Of a stretch of 64,000 nucleotides of DNA, positions 52,784 to 60,998 are shown piece by piece. Where the stretch lies: positions 1,364,001 to 1,428,000 of the forward strand of contig NZ_CP050154.1 in the NCBI RefSeq assembly GCF_011617705.1, given 5' to 3'. This stretch comes from Brevibacterium limosum (GTDB lineage: Bacteria > Actinomycetota > Actinomycetes > Actinomycetales > Brevibacteriaceae). The notes beneath the pieces are model-generated. The model was not told where the DNA came from, searched no databases, and saw only the letters and a list, made by a program, of their open reading frames with translations. Each line of letters begins with the position of its first letter. Position 1 is the first letter of the stretch. Both the position numbers and the translations under genes were made by a program.

Positions 52784-53971
52784 ATGAGCGCGGCAGCACC
52801 GGCCAACCGGGCCTGGTTCCCAGGCCTCGTCATCCACACCGTGCTCGCGCACGCCACCTACAACGGCGTCCGCGTCCTCATCTCCTACCGCACCCTCGAG
52901 CTCGGCGGAACGGGATTCGTCCTCGGTCTGATGACGGCCGTGTACTCCCTCGTCCCGCTGCTCACCGCCCTGTTCATCGGCCGCCTCGTCGATCGCGGCT
53001 ACGCCACCGCGGTGCTGTGGACGGGGACGGTGCTGTCGGTCCTGCCCGTCGCGCTCGCGGCCACCGCCCCCAACCTCGGCGTGCTGCTGGTCGCCACGAT
53101 GAGCCTGGGCGTCGGGCAGCTGCTGACCACGGTCGCCTCCCAGGCGCTCATCCCGCAGAGCTTCCCGGCCGCACAGATGACCTCGAAGTTCGGCCACCTC
53201 ACCCTCGGCGTCTCGATCGGACAGACCATCGGACTGCCCCTGGCGGGAATGGTCGCCGACGCCACCTCCGGAGACACGGCGATCACGAATGCCCTGTGGT
53301 TCATGACGGCGGTCTCCGCGCTCACCCTCATCGCCGCCGTCATCGTCATGCTCCGCGGCAGGACCCCGCACGTCTCCCGCGCCGAGGCGGCCGAAGGTGC
53401 ACAGACACCCTGGGCCCTGCTGTCGCTGCGGGGGATGAAGCCGGCGATCTTCGCGTCCATGGCCACACTGGCCGCCGTCGATCTGATGACCGCCTACCTG
53501 CCGCTCATCGGCCAGCAGAACGGACTGTCCGTGACCACGGTGACCTGGCTGCTCGCGCTGCGCACCCTGGCGTCGGTGGTCTCACGGCTCTTCATCGGAA
53601 GCCTCACGGCCAGGTGGCGGAACCTGTCCCTGCTGTGGACCGCCTCGGCGACGGCCGGAATCAGCGTCGTTCTCATTCCCGTACTCAGCCAGCCCTGGAT
53701 GCTCGGTGTGCTGCTCACGGTCGCAGGATTCTGCTTCGGGCTCACCCAGCCGCTGACCATGTCCTGGGTCTCCACTCTCGCCGATGCGAAGAACCGGGCC
53801 GCGGTGCTCTCGATCCGCTTGGCGGGCAACCGACTCAGCCAGGTCGCGATTCCCTCGGCCGCCTCGGCGCTGACGGTCGTCGCCGGATCGGGGATCGTGT
53901 TCACGATGTCCGGGGCGCTCCTCGTCATCGCCGGCGCCGTGACATGGCGCAGCGAACACGAACGATGGTGA
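52784..53971 (+). CDS. MFS transporter
   Basis: 395 residues with about 12 hydrophobic segments. N-terminal PGLVIHTVLAHATYNGVRVL, loop IGRLVDRGYATAVLW, and a second half with RLFIGSLTARWRNLS. Resembles drug- or sugar-efflux type carriers, but no substrate can be named. Three bases after coaD, likely cotranscribed. Confidence 0.82.
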   Translation: MSAAAPANRAWFPGLVIHTVLAHATYNGVRVLISYRTLELGGTGFVLGLMTAVYSLVPLLTALFIGRLVDRGYATAVLWTGTVLSVLPVALAATAPNLGVLLVATMSLGVGQLLTTVASQALIPQSFPAAQMTSKFGHLTLGVSIGQTIGLPLAGMVADATSGDTAITNALWFMTAVSALTLIAAVIVMLRGRTPHVSRAEAAEGAQTPWALLSLRGMKPAIFASMATLAAVDLMTAYLPLIGQQNGLSVTTVTWLLALRTLASVVSRLFIGSLTARWRNLSLLWTASATAGISVVLIPVLSQPWMLGVLLTVAGFCFGLTQPLTMSWVSTLADAKNRAAVLSIRLAGNRLSQVAIPSAASALTVVAGSGIVFTMSGALLVIAGAVTWRSEHERW

Positions 53972-54003
53972 CGAGGAACACCTTCGCGGGCAGCGACGGC
54001 CGA

Positions 54004-54033
54004 TTGGTAATGGCCGCCCACAATGATTAGAAT
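54004..54033 (+). promoter_or_regulatory. promoter of the yceD-rpmF-rnc-mutM operon
   Basis: TTGGTA (54004-54009) and TAGAAT (54028-54033), spacer 18 bases; leader of about 50 bases ending in AGGAGG before ATG 54090. Confidence 0.65.
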
Positions 54034-54089
54034 GGTGAGTCGCGTGTGAACGCAGGAGCGACATCCTCAAACGCACCAGGAGGACAGGC

Positions 54090-54608
54090 ATGAAGAACAG
54101 ATCTGAATTCGTCTATGATCTCAGATCCATGGGATTGCTCGGTCATCCGGGTGAGTGGGAACGGGTGAACACCACCTTGTCGGCTCCAGCGGATCTCAAG
54201 ATCGAAGTGATCGGGGTTGCGGAAGGTTCACCACTGACGCTCGAGCTGATGTTCGAAAGCGTGTCGGAGGGGATCTACGTGTCGGGGACAGTCTCGGCGA
54301 CGGCCCGCGGCGAAGACGCGAGGACGCTCGAACCCATCGAGCTGCCTATAGATGTGGACATCCAGGAGATGTACGTCTATGAGCAGGCCGAAGGGGACGA
54401 GGACTCCTACGTCATCGACCGGGATCAGCTCGACCTCGAGCCCGCGATCAGAGACGCCGTCGTGATGGCTCTGCCGTTCAATCCTTCACAGGATGAGAGC
54501 GAGGAGTTCAGCTACACCCTGGGGGAGGACCTCGAGGTGGACGAGGACGAATCCGAATCGCCGTTCGCATCATTGAAGAATCTGTTGGAAGAGAAGAAAG
54601 AGAGCTAG
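54090..54608 (+). CDS. yceD: DUF177 (YceD-type) protein
   Basis: 172 residues, acidic C-terminus. Family marker position upstream of rpmF; central [20 protein letters not shown] matches DUF177. In E. coli and plants the family takes part in 23S rRNA processing or ribosome assembly. rpmF follows 2 bases later. Confidence 0.88.
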   Translation: MKNRSEFVYDLRSMGLLGHPGEWERVNTTLSAPADLKIEVIGVAEGSPLTLELMFESVSEGIYVSGTVSATARGEDARTLEPIELPIDVDIQEMYVYEQAEGDEDSYVIDRDQLDLEPAIRDAVVMALPFNPSQDESEEFSYTLGEDLEVDEDESESPFASLKNLLEEKKES

Positions 54609-54610
54609 AC

Positions 54611-54814
54611 GTGGCTGTTCCGAAGCGTAAATTGTCGCGCAGCAACACCCGCCACCGTCGTTCGCAGTGGAAGGCCAAGGCTCCGAACCTGGTCAAGACT
54701 GTGGAGAACGGTCGCGTTGTGTACTCGCGCCCCCACCAGGCCAAGGTCGTCGAAGACACAGCCGGCACCCCGCTGTACCTCGAGTACAAGGGCCGCAAGG
54801 TCGCTGACGTCTGA
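54611..54814 (+). CDS. rpmF: 50S ribosomal protein L32 (bL32)
   Basis: 67 residues beginning [20 protein letters not shown]. No cysteine, so the zinc-independent (C-minus) form. GTG start. Confidence 0.95.
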   Translation: MAVPKRKLSRSNTRHRRSQWKAKAPNLVKTVENGRVVYSRPHQAKVVEDTAGTPLYLEYKGRKVADV

Positions 54815-54818
54815 GACT

Positions 54819-55523
54819 GTGGACACTGACACCACAGCAGCACTGAAGAAGAGTCTCGGGATCGATATTGATCCCGAGACTTTTCGTCTCGCGCTCACAC
54901 ACCGCTCCTTCGCCTTCGAAGCCGGTGGGATCCCCACCAACGAGCGCCTCGAGTTCCTCGGGGACTCCGTTCTGGGCCTCGTCGCCACCGAGTCGCTGTT
55001 CTATGACAACCCGGACCTGCCCGAGGGTCAGCTGGCCAAGATGCGTTCGGCCGTCGTCAACACGCGTGCCCTGGCATCGATCGCCCGCCGGCACGGCATC
55101 GGCGAGCACATTCTGCTGGGCAAGGGCGAGGAGCTGACCGGCGGCCGGAACAAGGACTCCATCCTCGCCGACACGGTCGAGGCGCTCATCGGCGCCACCT
55201 TCGTCTCCCGTGGACGCGAAGAGGCCTTCGCCTTCGTCCACCGGCTCATCGACGGCATGCTCGACGACGCGGTCAACCTCGGCGCGGGCATGGACTTCAA
55301 GACCACCCTGCAGGAGGCCGCGGCCGACCTCGACCTCGGCGCCGTGAGCTACGACATCACCTCGTCCGGGCCCGACCATGCGATGGTCTTCACCGCCACA
55401 GCGATGCTCGGCGCGAACAGCTGGGGCGCCGGCGACGGGTCCTCGAAGAAGGCCGCCGAAGCCGCAGCCGCCGAGGTGGCCGTCAAAGCCATCCGCACCA
55501 TCTACCCGGACTACCGGCGCTGA
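54819..55523 (+). CDS. rnc: ribonuclease III
   Basis: Cleaves double-stranded RNA in rRNA and mRNA processing. 234 residues: catalytic TNERLEFLGDSVLGLVAT (RNase III signature), KDSILADTVEALIGA, and a C-terminal dsRNA-binding domain ending GDGSSKKAAEAAAAEVA. GTG 54819 is the first usable start after rpmF (4-base gap). Confidence 0.94.
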   Translation: MDTDTTAALKKSLGIDIDPETFRLALTHRSFAFEAGGIPTNERLEFLGDSVLGLVATESLFYDNPDLPEGQLAKMRSAVVNTRALASIARRHGIGEHILLGKGEELTGGRNKDSILADTVEALIGATFVSRGREEAFAFVHRLIDGMLDDAVNLGAGMDFKTTLQEAAADLDLGAVSYDITSSGPDHAMVFTATAMLGANSWGAGDGSSKKAAEAAAAEVAVKAIRTIYPDYRR

Positions 55524-55575
55524 GGGGGCCATTATGACCCCACAGGCACACGCTTGAGCGAATCGAGGGTCACCC

Positions 55576-56475
55576 TTGCCTGAGCTTCCCGAGGTCGAAA
55601 GCGTTCGTCGCGGCGTCGACGAATGGACGGCCGGAACCACGATCACCGGCGCCGAGGTGGCCGACCCGCGAATTCTGGGCACGACGTCCCAGCGACGCAT
55701 CGACCCGTCCGCGGTTTCCGGGTTCGTTTCGGCCGTGACCGGGGCGCACATCCTTAGGACCGAGCGTCGCGGGAAGTTCATGTGGCTGAGCCTGAGGGAG
55801 CAGGCCGGACTCTCTGCCGGCCCCGAACTCGGCATTCTCCTGCATCTCGGCATGAGCGGTCAGCTGCGCATCCACTCACCCGGTGAGGAGGTCCACCGGC
55901 ACACTCGTGCGGTCCTGAACCTCGACAGCGGCCGCGAACTGCGCTTCGTCGACCAGCGGATCTTCGGCCATATCGGCGTCCAGCCTCTCGTGCACGGGTA
56001 CGGTCGCCTCGTCCCCGCCTCGGCGGTGCACATCGCCGCCGATCCTCTCGAGTCCGCGTTCGACCCCGAGATGGTCGTCGGTGAGCTGGCGCGCAAGCGC
56101 ACGGCGATCAAGTCCGCGCTGCTCGATCAGACGCTCATCAGCGGGATCGGGAACATCTATGCCGACGAGGCCCTGTACAGGGCGGGAGTCCACCCGCTGG
56201 CGGTGCCCGTGCGGACACGGAAGAGCCGCCTCGTCGCCGTGCTCGAATCCGCGACGAAGGTGATGAGCGATGCCCTGGCAGTCGGCGGTACGAGCTTCGA
56301 CGCTCTCTACGTCAACGTCAACGGCGAATCCGGCTACTTCGACCGAGCGCTGCTCGTCTACGGGCGCGGCGGCCAGGAATGCGTGCGCTGCGGGACCGAG
56401 ATCGCGAAGACCACCGTCGGTGGTCGCGGCACCCACTACTGCCCGAACTGCCAGAGGTTCCCGAGGTACCGGTAG
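55576..56475 (+). CDS. mutM: formamidopyrimidine-DNA glycosylase
   Basis: Base-excision repair of 8-oxoguanine. 299 residues starting at TTG so that the mature enzyme begins PELPEVE, where Pro is the catalytic residue. Also KSALLDQTLISGIGNIYADE and a C-terminal zinc finger CVRCG ... CPNCQ. In many actinobacteria smc follows; here 4.5 kb intervene. Confidence 0.95.
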   Translation: MPELPEVESVRRGVDEWTAGTTITGAEVADPRILGTTSQRRIDPSAVSGFVSAVTGAHILRTERRGKFMWLSLREQAGLSAGPELGILLHLGMSGQLRIHSPGEEVHRHTRAVLNLDSGRELRFVDQRIFGHIGVQPLVHGYGRLVPASAVHIAADPLESAFDPEMVVGELARKRTAIKSALLDQTLISGIGNIYADEALYRAGVHPLAVPVRTRKSRLVAVLESATKVMSDALAVGGTSFDALYVNVNGESGYFDRALLVYGRGGQECVRCGTEIAKTTVGGRGTHYCPNCQRFPRYR

Positions 56476-56851
56476 CCGGTGTCAGCCGTCCGGCGTTCCC
56501 GGGCAAGTCGGTGCGGTTGCCTGACCACCTGTGCCTGACCACCTCACCCTGACCACCTCACCCTGACCACCTCACCCTGACCTTCTGACCACGCGTGACG
56601 CGGTTCCCTCACTATGAGACCGGCACGACTCCAGAGCATGCCTCACCGATACGTGCTCGCGCCACACGTCGCCGCGCTTCCTACAGTCGGCGCCCCACCA
56701 GTCACCTGCAGCGACTTCTCATCCCGTTGCACAGGTGCGAGATGACGCTGACGGTGATGGATGCTGCGCAGAGGCCGTTCCTTCGCAGCGATTGCCGAGT
56801 AGAATCGGGGCAAGACACTGCTGGTTCGGCCGGCGGAGGGGAGGAACAGAC
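56476..56851 (+). other. 376-base spacer between mutM and the DoxX gene
   Basis: Contains a 14-bp tandem repeat (56521-56590) and a TAGAAT -10 box (56800-56805) for the next gene. No gene recognised. Confidence 0.5.
56521..56593 (+). repeat. 14-bp tandem repeat, about five copies
   Basis: CTGACCACCTCACC in copies starting at 56521 (variant), 56535, 56549 and 56563, plus a degenerate one from 56577. Three central copies are identical, so recent slippage is likely. Confidence 0.85.
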
Positions 56852-57247
56852 ATGTTCACGGTTCCGACTTTCATCGGTGCGGTGGTGCTGCTGCTCGTCA
56901 GGGCACTGCTGACCGTGGCCTTCGTCCGCGAATTCTTGGTCAAGGCCAAAGACATTCCGGCGTTTGCGAGGAACGACGGTCTCAACGTTCCGACCGCGTG
57001 GTTCGTCGCCGTCGCCGAGCTCGCCGCCGCACTCTCATTTGCGACCGGCGTCCTCGCACAATTGGCCGGAATCGGCGTGATCGTCCTGATGATCATCACG
57101 ACCAGTCTGCACGTCTTCAAATGGAATTCGACTTACTGGGCCTCAGCCGGCGGACCCGAATACGACCTGCTTCTGCTGGTGCTGGCCGCCGTCATCACAG
57201 CATTCGGGGCCGGCCCGATAGCGATCCCGGCCCTGTTCGGCATGTGA
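56852..57247 (+). CDS. DoxX-family membrane protein
   Basis: 131 residues with four membrane segments; ALLTVAFVREFLVKAKDIPAF and LNVPTAWFVAVAELAAALS fit DoxX. Role unknown, often linked to redox homeostasis. ATG 56852 after GAGGGGAGG. Convergent with corA (21-base gap). Confidence 0.8.
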   Translation: MFTVPTFIGAVVLLLVRALLTVAFVREFLVKAKDIPAFARNDGLNVPTAWFVAVAELAAALSFATGVLAQLAGIGVIVLMIITTSLHVFKWNSTYWASAGGPEYDLLLLVLAAVITAFGAGPIAIPALFGM

Positions 57248-57268
57248 CGGCGACGCGATCCAGTCGGC

Positions 57269-58135
57269 TCAGGACGAACGCGTCAGCCGGCGGATGAAGA
57301 AGAGCGTCGCCACAGTGAGCAGACCGGGTACCGCAAGCCCGAAGACGATGAATGCCGGCAGGGCGTCCAGTCGGTCGAGCATCCATTGGAAATTCATGCC
57401 GAAGAAGCCCGTCGCCAAGGTCAGCGGCAGGAAGATCGTCGCCACCAGGGTCAGCCGTTCGGACACGACGCTGTCCTGTTCGTTGAGGACGTCGCCGAGC
57501 ATCGCGTAGAGGCGGGTGGTCATCGAATGGTTGGCTCCGAAGGCGGTCTCCGCTCGGGCGAGCAGCCTCTGATGATCCTCGCCGAGGCTCTGCGCGAGCT
57601 CCTCGTCCGCCGATAGGAGGTTCTTCTGCGCCACCTGGGTCTCTCCGATGCGGAAGAGCTCGGCGCGCAGCCGTCCCATGGACCGTCGCTGCGGGGACGA
57701 TGCGTAGCCGATCGCCTGTGTTTCGAGTTCCTGGCACCGTTCATCGATCTCATCGAGAGCCTCCTCGCAACGGCGAGCCACGATGAGCACGAGCCCGACC
57801 AGCACCGACCAAGTGTCGTCCGAATCGACGGGGAGTCCCGCTTTGACGGCGGCCAGCGCCTTGTCGTCGCCGACGACGAGCAGGCCGCGGTCGCGAGCAT
57901 GGAGCCGCAGAGTGTGCTGCTCTCGGTCCTCGTCGAGAATCACCAGCACCAGACTGATCTGATCATCGACGACCGCAGCCATCGGTCGCCTCGGCGCAGG
58001 GTGTGCGGTGTGCAACTTCAGGCCGAGGGCTGTCGACGCATCGTCCGCAAGCTCCCTGTCCTCGGGCGTGGCGAGGACGCAGAGGGTGTCGGAAGTGTGT
58101 TCACGCAACGCCTCGATGCCGTCGACAACGATCAT
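57269..58135 (-). CDS. CorA-like magnesium/cobalt transporter
   Basis: 288 residues. Cytoplasmic helical domain, then two C-terminal membrane segments with the GMN pore motif (ATGFFGMNFQWM). The N-terminal domain is short. ATG 58135 is chosen over an upstream in-frame start because of a GAAGG site. Confidence 0.85.
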   Translation of the reverse strand: MIVVDGIEALREHTSDTLCVLATPEDRELADDASTALGLKLHTAHPAPRRPMAAVVDDQISLVLVILDEDREQHTLRLHARDRGLLVVGDDKALAAVKAGLPVDSDDTWSVLVGLVLIVARRCEEALDEIDERCQELETQAIGYASSPQRRSMGRLRAELFRIGETQVAQKNLLSADEELAQSLGEDHQRLLARAETAFGANHSMTTRLYAMLGDVLNEQDSVVSERLTLVATIFLPLTLATGFFGMNFQWMLDRLDALPAFIVFGLAVPGLLTVATLFFIRRLTRSS

Positions 58136-58201
58136 CCGTCTCGCCTTCCGTCTCTCACCACCAGCAGTGCCGCATGCGAACACAGTACCAAGACGCGGGT
58201 G

Positions 58202-58675
58202 TCAGGGTGTCCTCGCAAGATACGCCTGGTGGCCGTCGATGAGTGCCCTCTGCGCCTGCGAATGGTCAGCGGAGCTGAGGAGGTTCGCAAGACTCGTCGG
58301 TGAGAGCCACAGCGCCTCGATCTCTACGACAGCTCCGGTCGTGAGCCGTGCGGCCGCCGGTAGCCGAGGACGCGAACCCGGAGCGGGGATGAGGACCCGA
58401 TCGAGATCCCGCCACGCAATGCGGTGGGGCCGTCCCATGAATCCGCACCAGATGAACTCCTCGGGAGTGATCTCAAGCCGGGCACGTGAACCCATGTGGA
58501 AGTTCACCCAGGCGCCGAGGAGCAGGACGACCGGTCCGAAGAGGAAGACGAGGAACCAGGTTTCGATGACGAACGTCAGGACGATGACCGTGACGAGGGC
58601 AAGGAGCGCCATCACGGTGAGCATCCAGCCGACGACGATCGAGGCCTTCCCATCGCCCTTGATGACCCCATTCAT
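58202..58675 (-). CDS. PH-like membrane protein
   Basis: 157 residues, two membrane segments near the N-terminus (ALVTVIVLTFVIETWFLVFL region) then a domain with EFIWCGFMGRPHRIAWRDLD, like bacterial PH (bPH) domains of actinobacterial membrane proteins. Function unknown. AAGGAC before ATG 58675. Confidence 0.65.
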   Translation of the reverse strand: MNGVIKGDGKASIVVGWMLTVMALLALVTVIVLTFVIETWFLVFLFGPVVLLLGAWVNFHMGSRARLEITPEEFIWCGFMGRPHRIAWRDLDRVLIPAPGSRPRLPAAARLTTGAVVEIEALWLSPTSLANLLSSADHSQAQRALIDGHQAYLARTP

Positions 58676-58704
58676 CTGTCGACGTCCTTTCCTTCAACAC
58701 ACCC

Positions 58705-58748
58705 GACGGCGGCCCAGCAACCTAGCGCGAGGTTGCTGGGCCGCCGTC
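58705..58748 (-). terminator. 19-bp perfect hairpin after the BCCT gene
   Basis: Arms 58705-58723 and 58730-58748 are exact complements around AGCGCG. It follows the BCCT stop (58766) on the minus strand; no T-tract, but very stable. Confidence 0.75.
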
Positions 58749-58765
58749 AGGTAGCACGAGAGGTC

Positions 58766-60571
58766 TCAGGTCTTGTCGGCGGACGAATCCTTGTCCTCGG
58801 ACTTCGGATCAGCCTCGGCCGACTCATCCTCGACCTGAAGCTCAGAGGTCTCGAGGCCGAAGATCTCACCGTTGTACTCGTCGACCGCAGTGGCCACCGA
58901 GGTCTCGAGCACGTGCGCCGCCAGCTGCTCCTGGATGATGAGGGGATCCTTCGACAGGTCCTTCCACACCGCCACGCACAGCAGCAGCATGACGAGGACG
59001 AACGGCAGGGCGGAGACGATCGTGATGTTCTTCAGCCCGTCGAGGGCCTCGGCGGGATCGGAGCCACCCGCCAAGAGCATGACTGCGGCCACGGCACCGG
59101 TCGCGGTGCCCCAGAAGATGACGAGACCCTTGCCCGGTTCCTGCATGCCGTTGGCAGACAGGGTGCCCATGACGATCGATGCGGAGTCCGCACCGGTGAC
59201 GAAGAAGATCGCGATGAGCACGACCGTGACGATCATGAGGATGATCGCGATGAGGTTCGGCAGCGGCAGAGCGCCGAGGAGGTCGAACAGGACCGTGTCC
59301 ATGTTGATGTCCGGCTCGCCGTCGACCATGCTCGCCAACGCCTTGACCGTGCCCTCGCCGCGTTCGGCGCGTTCCTGGATGCCGATGGCACCGCCGCCGA
59401 AGATCGCGAACCAGATGGTCGAGACGACGGAGGGAACGATGAGCACACCGGTGACGAACTGGCGCACCGTGCGACCGCGCGAGATGCGGGCGATGAACAA
59501 GCCGACGAAGGGCGACCAAGACACCCACCACGCCCAGTAGAAGACAGTCCACGACGACAGCCACTCATTCACACCCTGCCCGTCGGCAGCGGTCCGCGAA
59601 GCCAGCTGCGGCAGGTCCTGGATGAACGAACCCACCGAGGAGGGGATGACGTTGAGGATGAACAGAGTCGGACCGCCGATGAAGACGATGAGGGCGACGA
59701 TGACGGCGAGCACCATGTTGATGTTCGACAGCCACTGGATGCCCTTCTCGACACCCGAGACCGCGGAGGCGACGAACGCAGCGGTGAGGATGGCGATGAT
59801 GATGACGAGCACCGGTGAGGAGACATCGGACATGATGCCCGCCGACTCGATGCCGCCGCCGATCTGAATGGCGCCCAGCCCCAGCGAGCAGGCCGAACCG
59901 AACAGGGTCGCGAGGATCGCGAGGATGTTGATGATCTTGCCGCCGAAGCCGTTGACGGCGCGTTCGCCGAACAGCGGGGTGAACATCGAGGAGAACAGCT
60001 GGGAGCGTCCCAGGCGGAACGAACCATAGGCCACACCGAGGCCGACGATGGCGTACATCGCCCACGGGTAGAGCGTCCAGTGGAACAGAGTCGTTCCCAT
60101 GGACGTGCCCATCGCCTCAGCCGTGGACCCGTCGACGGTGTTCGGGGGAGGGGACATGTAGAAGAACAGGGGCTCGCCGACGGCGGAGAACACGAGTCCG
60201 ATGCCCATTCCCGTGGCGAACATCATCGCAATCCACGAGGAGGTCTTGAACTCCGGCTTCTCATCGTCCTTGCCCAGCGGGATCCGCCCGAAACGGCTGA
60301 CGGCGACGACGATGACGAAGATCGTGAAGATGGTGGCGGCGATGACGAAGAGCCAGCCGAAGTTGTCCATCACGCCGGTCAGCAGCGTGCCTGCCACATT
60401 GCCGAGGCTGTCGGGGGAGACGAAGCCCCACACGACGAAGGCGACGGCGAGTATGCCGGCCGCGAAGAAGACCACCTTGTCCAGACCCTCACGTTTGAAG
60501 GGCCGGAGCGCGGTCGTCGGATTCTTCAGGTGCTCGATGAGCTCCTGGATCTTGGTATGTTCACTGCTCAT
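58766..60571 (-). CDS. BCCT-family betaine/choline/carnitine transporter
   Basis: Imports quaternary ammonium or ectoine-type solutes, driven by sodium or protons. 601 residues, twelve membrane segments. Seen: SSWIAMMFATGMGIGLVFS, and the Trp-rich substrate site FYWAWWVSWSPFVGLFIARI. Long acidic cytoplasmic C-tail (DESAEADPKSEDKDSSADK). ATG 60571 has only a weak ribosome site; an upstream in-frame ATG at 60661 would add 30 residues of unlike sequence. Confidence 0.88.
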   Translation of the reverse strand: MSSEHTKIQELIEHLKNPTTALRPFKREGLDKVVFFAAGILAVAFVVWGFVSPDSLGNVAGTLLTGVMDNFGWLFVIAATIFTIFVIVVAVSRFGRIPLGKDDEKPEFKTSSWIAMMFATGMGIGLVFSAVGEPLFFYMSPPPNTVDGSTAEAMGTSMGTTLFHWTLYPWAMYAIVGLGVAYGSFRLGRSQLFSSMFTPLFGERAVNGFGGKIINILAILATLFGSACSLGLGAIQIGGGIESAGIMSDVSSPVLVIIIAILTAAFVASAVSGVEKGIQWLSNINMVLAVIVALIVFIGGPTLFILNVIPSSVGSFIQDLPQLASRTAADGQGVNEWLSSWTVFYWAWWVSWSPFVGLFIARISRGRTVRQFVTGVLIVPSVVSTIWFAIFGGGAIGIQERAERGEGTVKALASMVDGEPDINMDTVLFDLLGALPLPNLIAIILMIVTVVLIAIFFVTGADSASIVMGTLSANGMQEPGKGLVIFWGTATGAVAAVMLLAGGSDPAEALDGLKNITIVSALPFVLVMLLLCVAVWKDLSKDPLIIQEQLAAHVLETSVATAVDEYNGEIFGLETSELQVEDESAEADPKSEDKDSSADKT

Positions 60572-60804
60572 ACTCAATCGGACCGACAGGAAGCGGGCCC
60601 CTCGATGGCGCAGAGGAGGGCGGGCATTCCCGTCGGCATTCCTTCCTTGAATGGACTGCATCGGACTGGCTCCGAAACGATTCGAGCAGAGCGCACTTCA
60701 TCGCCTCTCAGCTGATCTCTGCAGACGATGAGGAAATAGTGGAGCATTCTCGTCTGCTCGGTCCGCTTCGTCGCCTTCACCGCCGTATCCCGCAGTGAGA
60801 AGTC

Positions 60805-60832
60805 GGGGCCCCGTCGCGCACGACGGGGCCCC
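60805..60832 (-). terminator. terminator of tRNA-Asn
   Basis: GGGGCCCCGTC (60805-60815) and GACGGGGCCCC (60822-60832), a perfect 11-bp stem; on the minus strand it is followed by GACTTCTC. Confidence 0.7.
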
Positions 60833-60838
60833 TTCCAG

Positions 60839-60911
60839 CTCCCCCGGCTGGGCTCGAACCAGCGACCCTTCGATTAACAGTCGAATGCTCTGCCAACTGA
60901 GCTACGGAGGA
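60839..60911 (-). tRNA. tRNA-Asn (GUU)
   Basis: Read on the minus strand: acceptor TCCTCCG/CGGGGGA, anticodon loop CTGTTAA with anticodon GTT, T-loop TTCGAGC. 73 bases, no encoded CCA. -10 box TAGAGT at 60949-60944 on the same strand. Confidence 0.96.
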
Positions 60912-60998
60912 AAACGGCGCAGTCGTCTGCGCACGAGGAGAAACTCTACCAAAAGATTCGGGATCTCGCCGCCGCCTGCGGATATGCTGGTGCCCAAT

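Noticed and set aside
56521..56593. Possible CRISPR array
   Set aside because: Repeats are 14 bp and directly adjacent with no spacers, and no cas genes are present; it is a simple tandem repeat.
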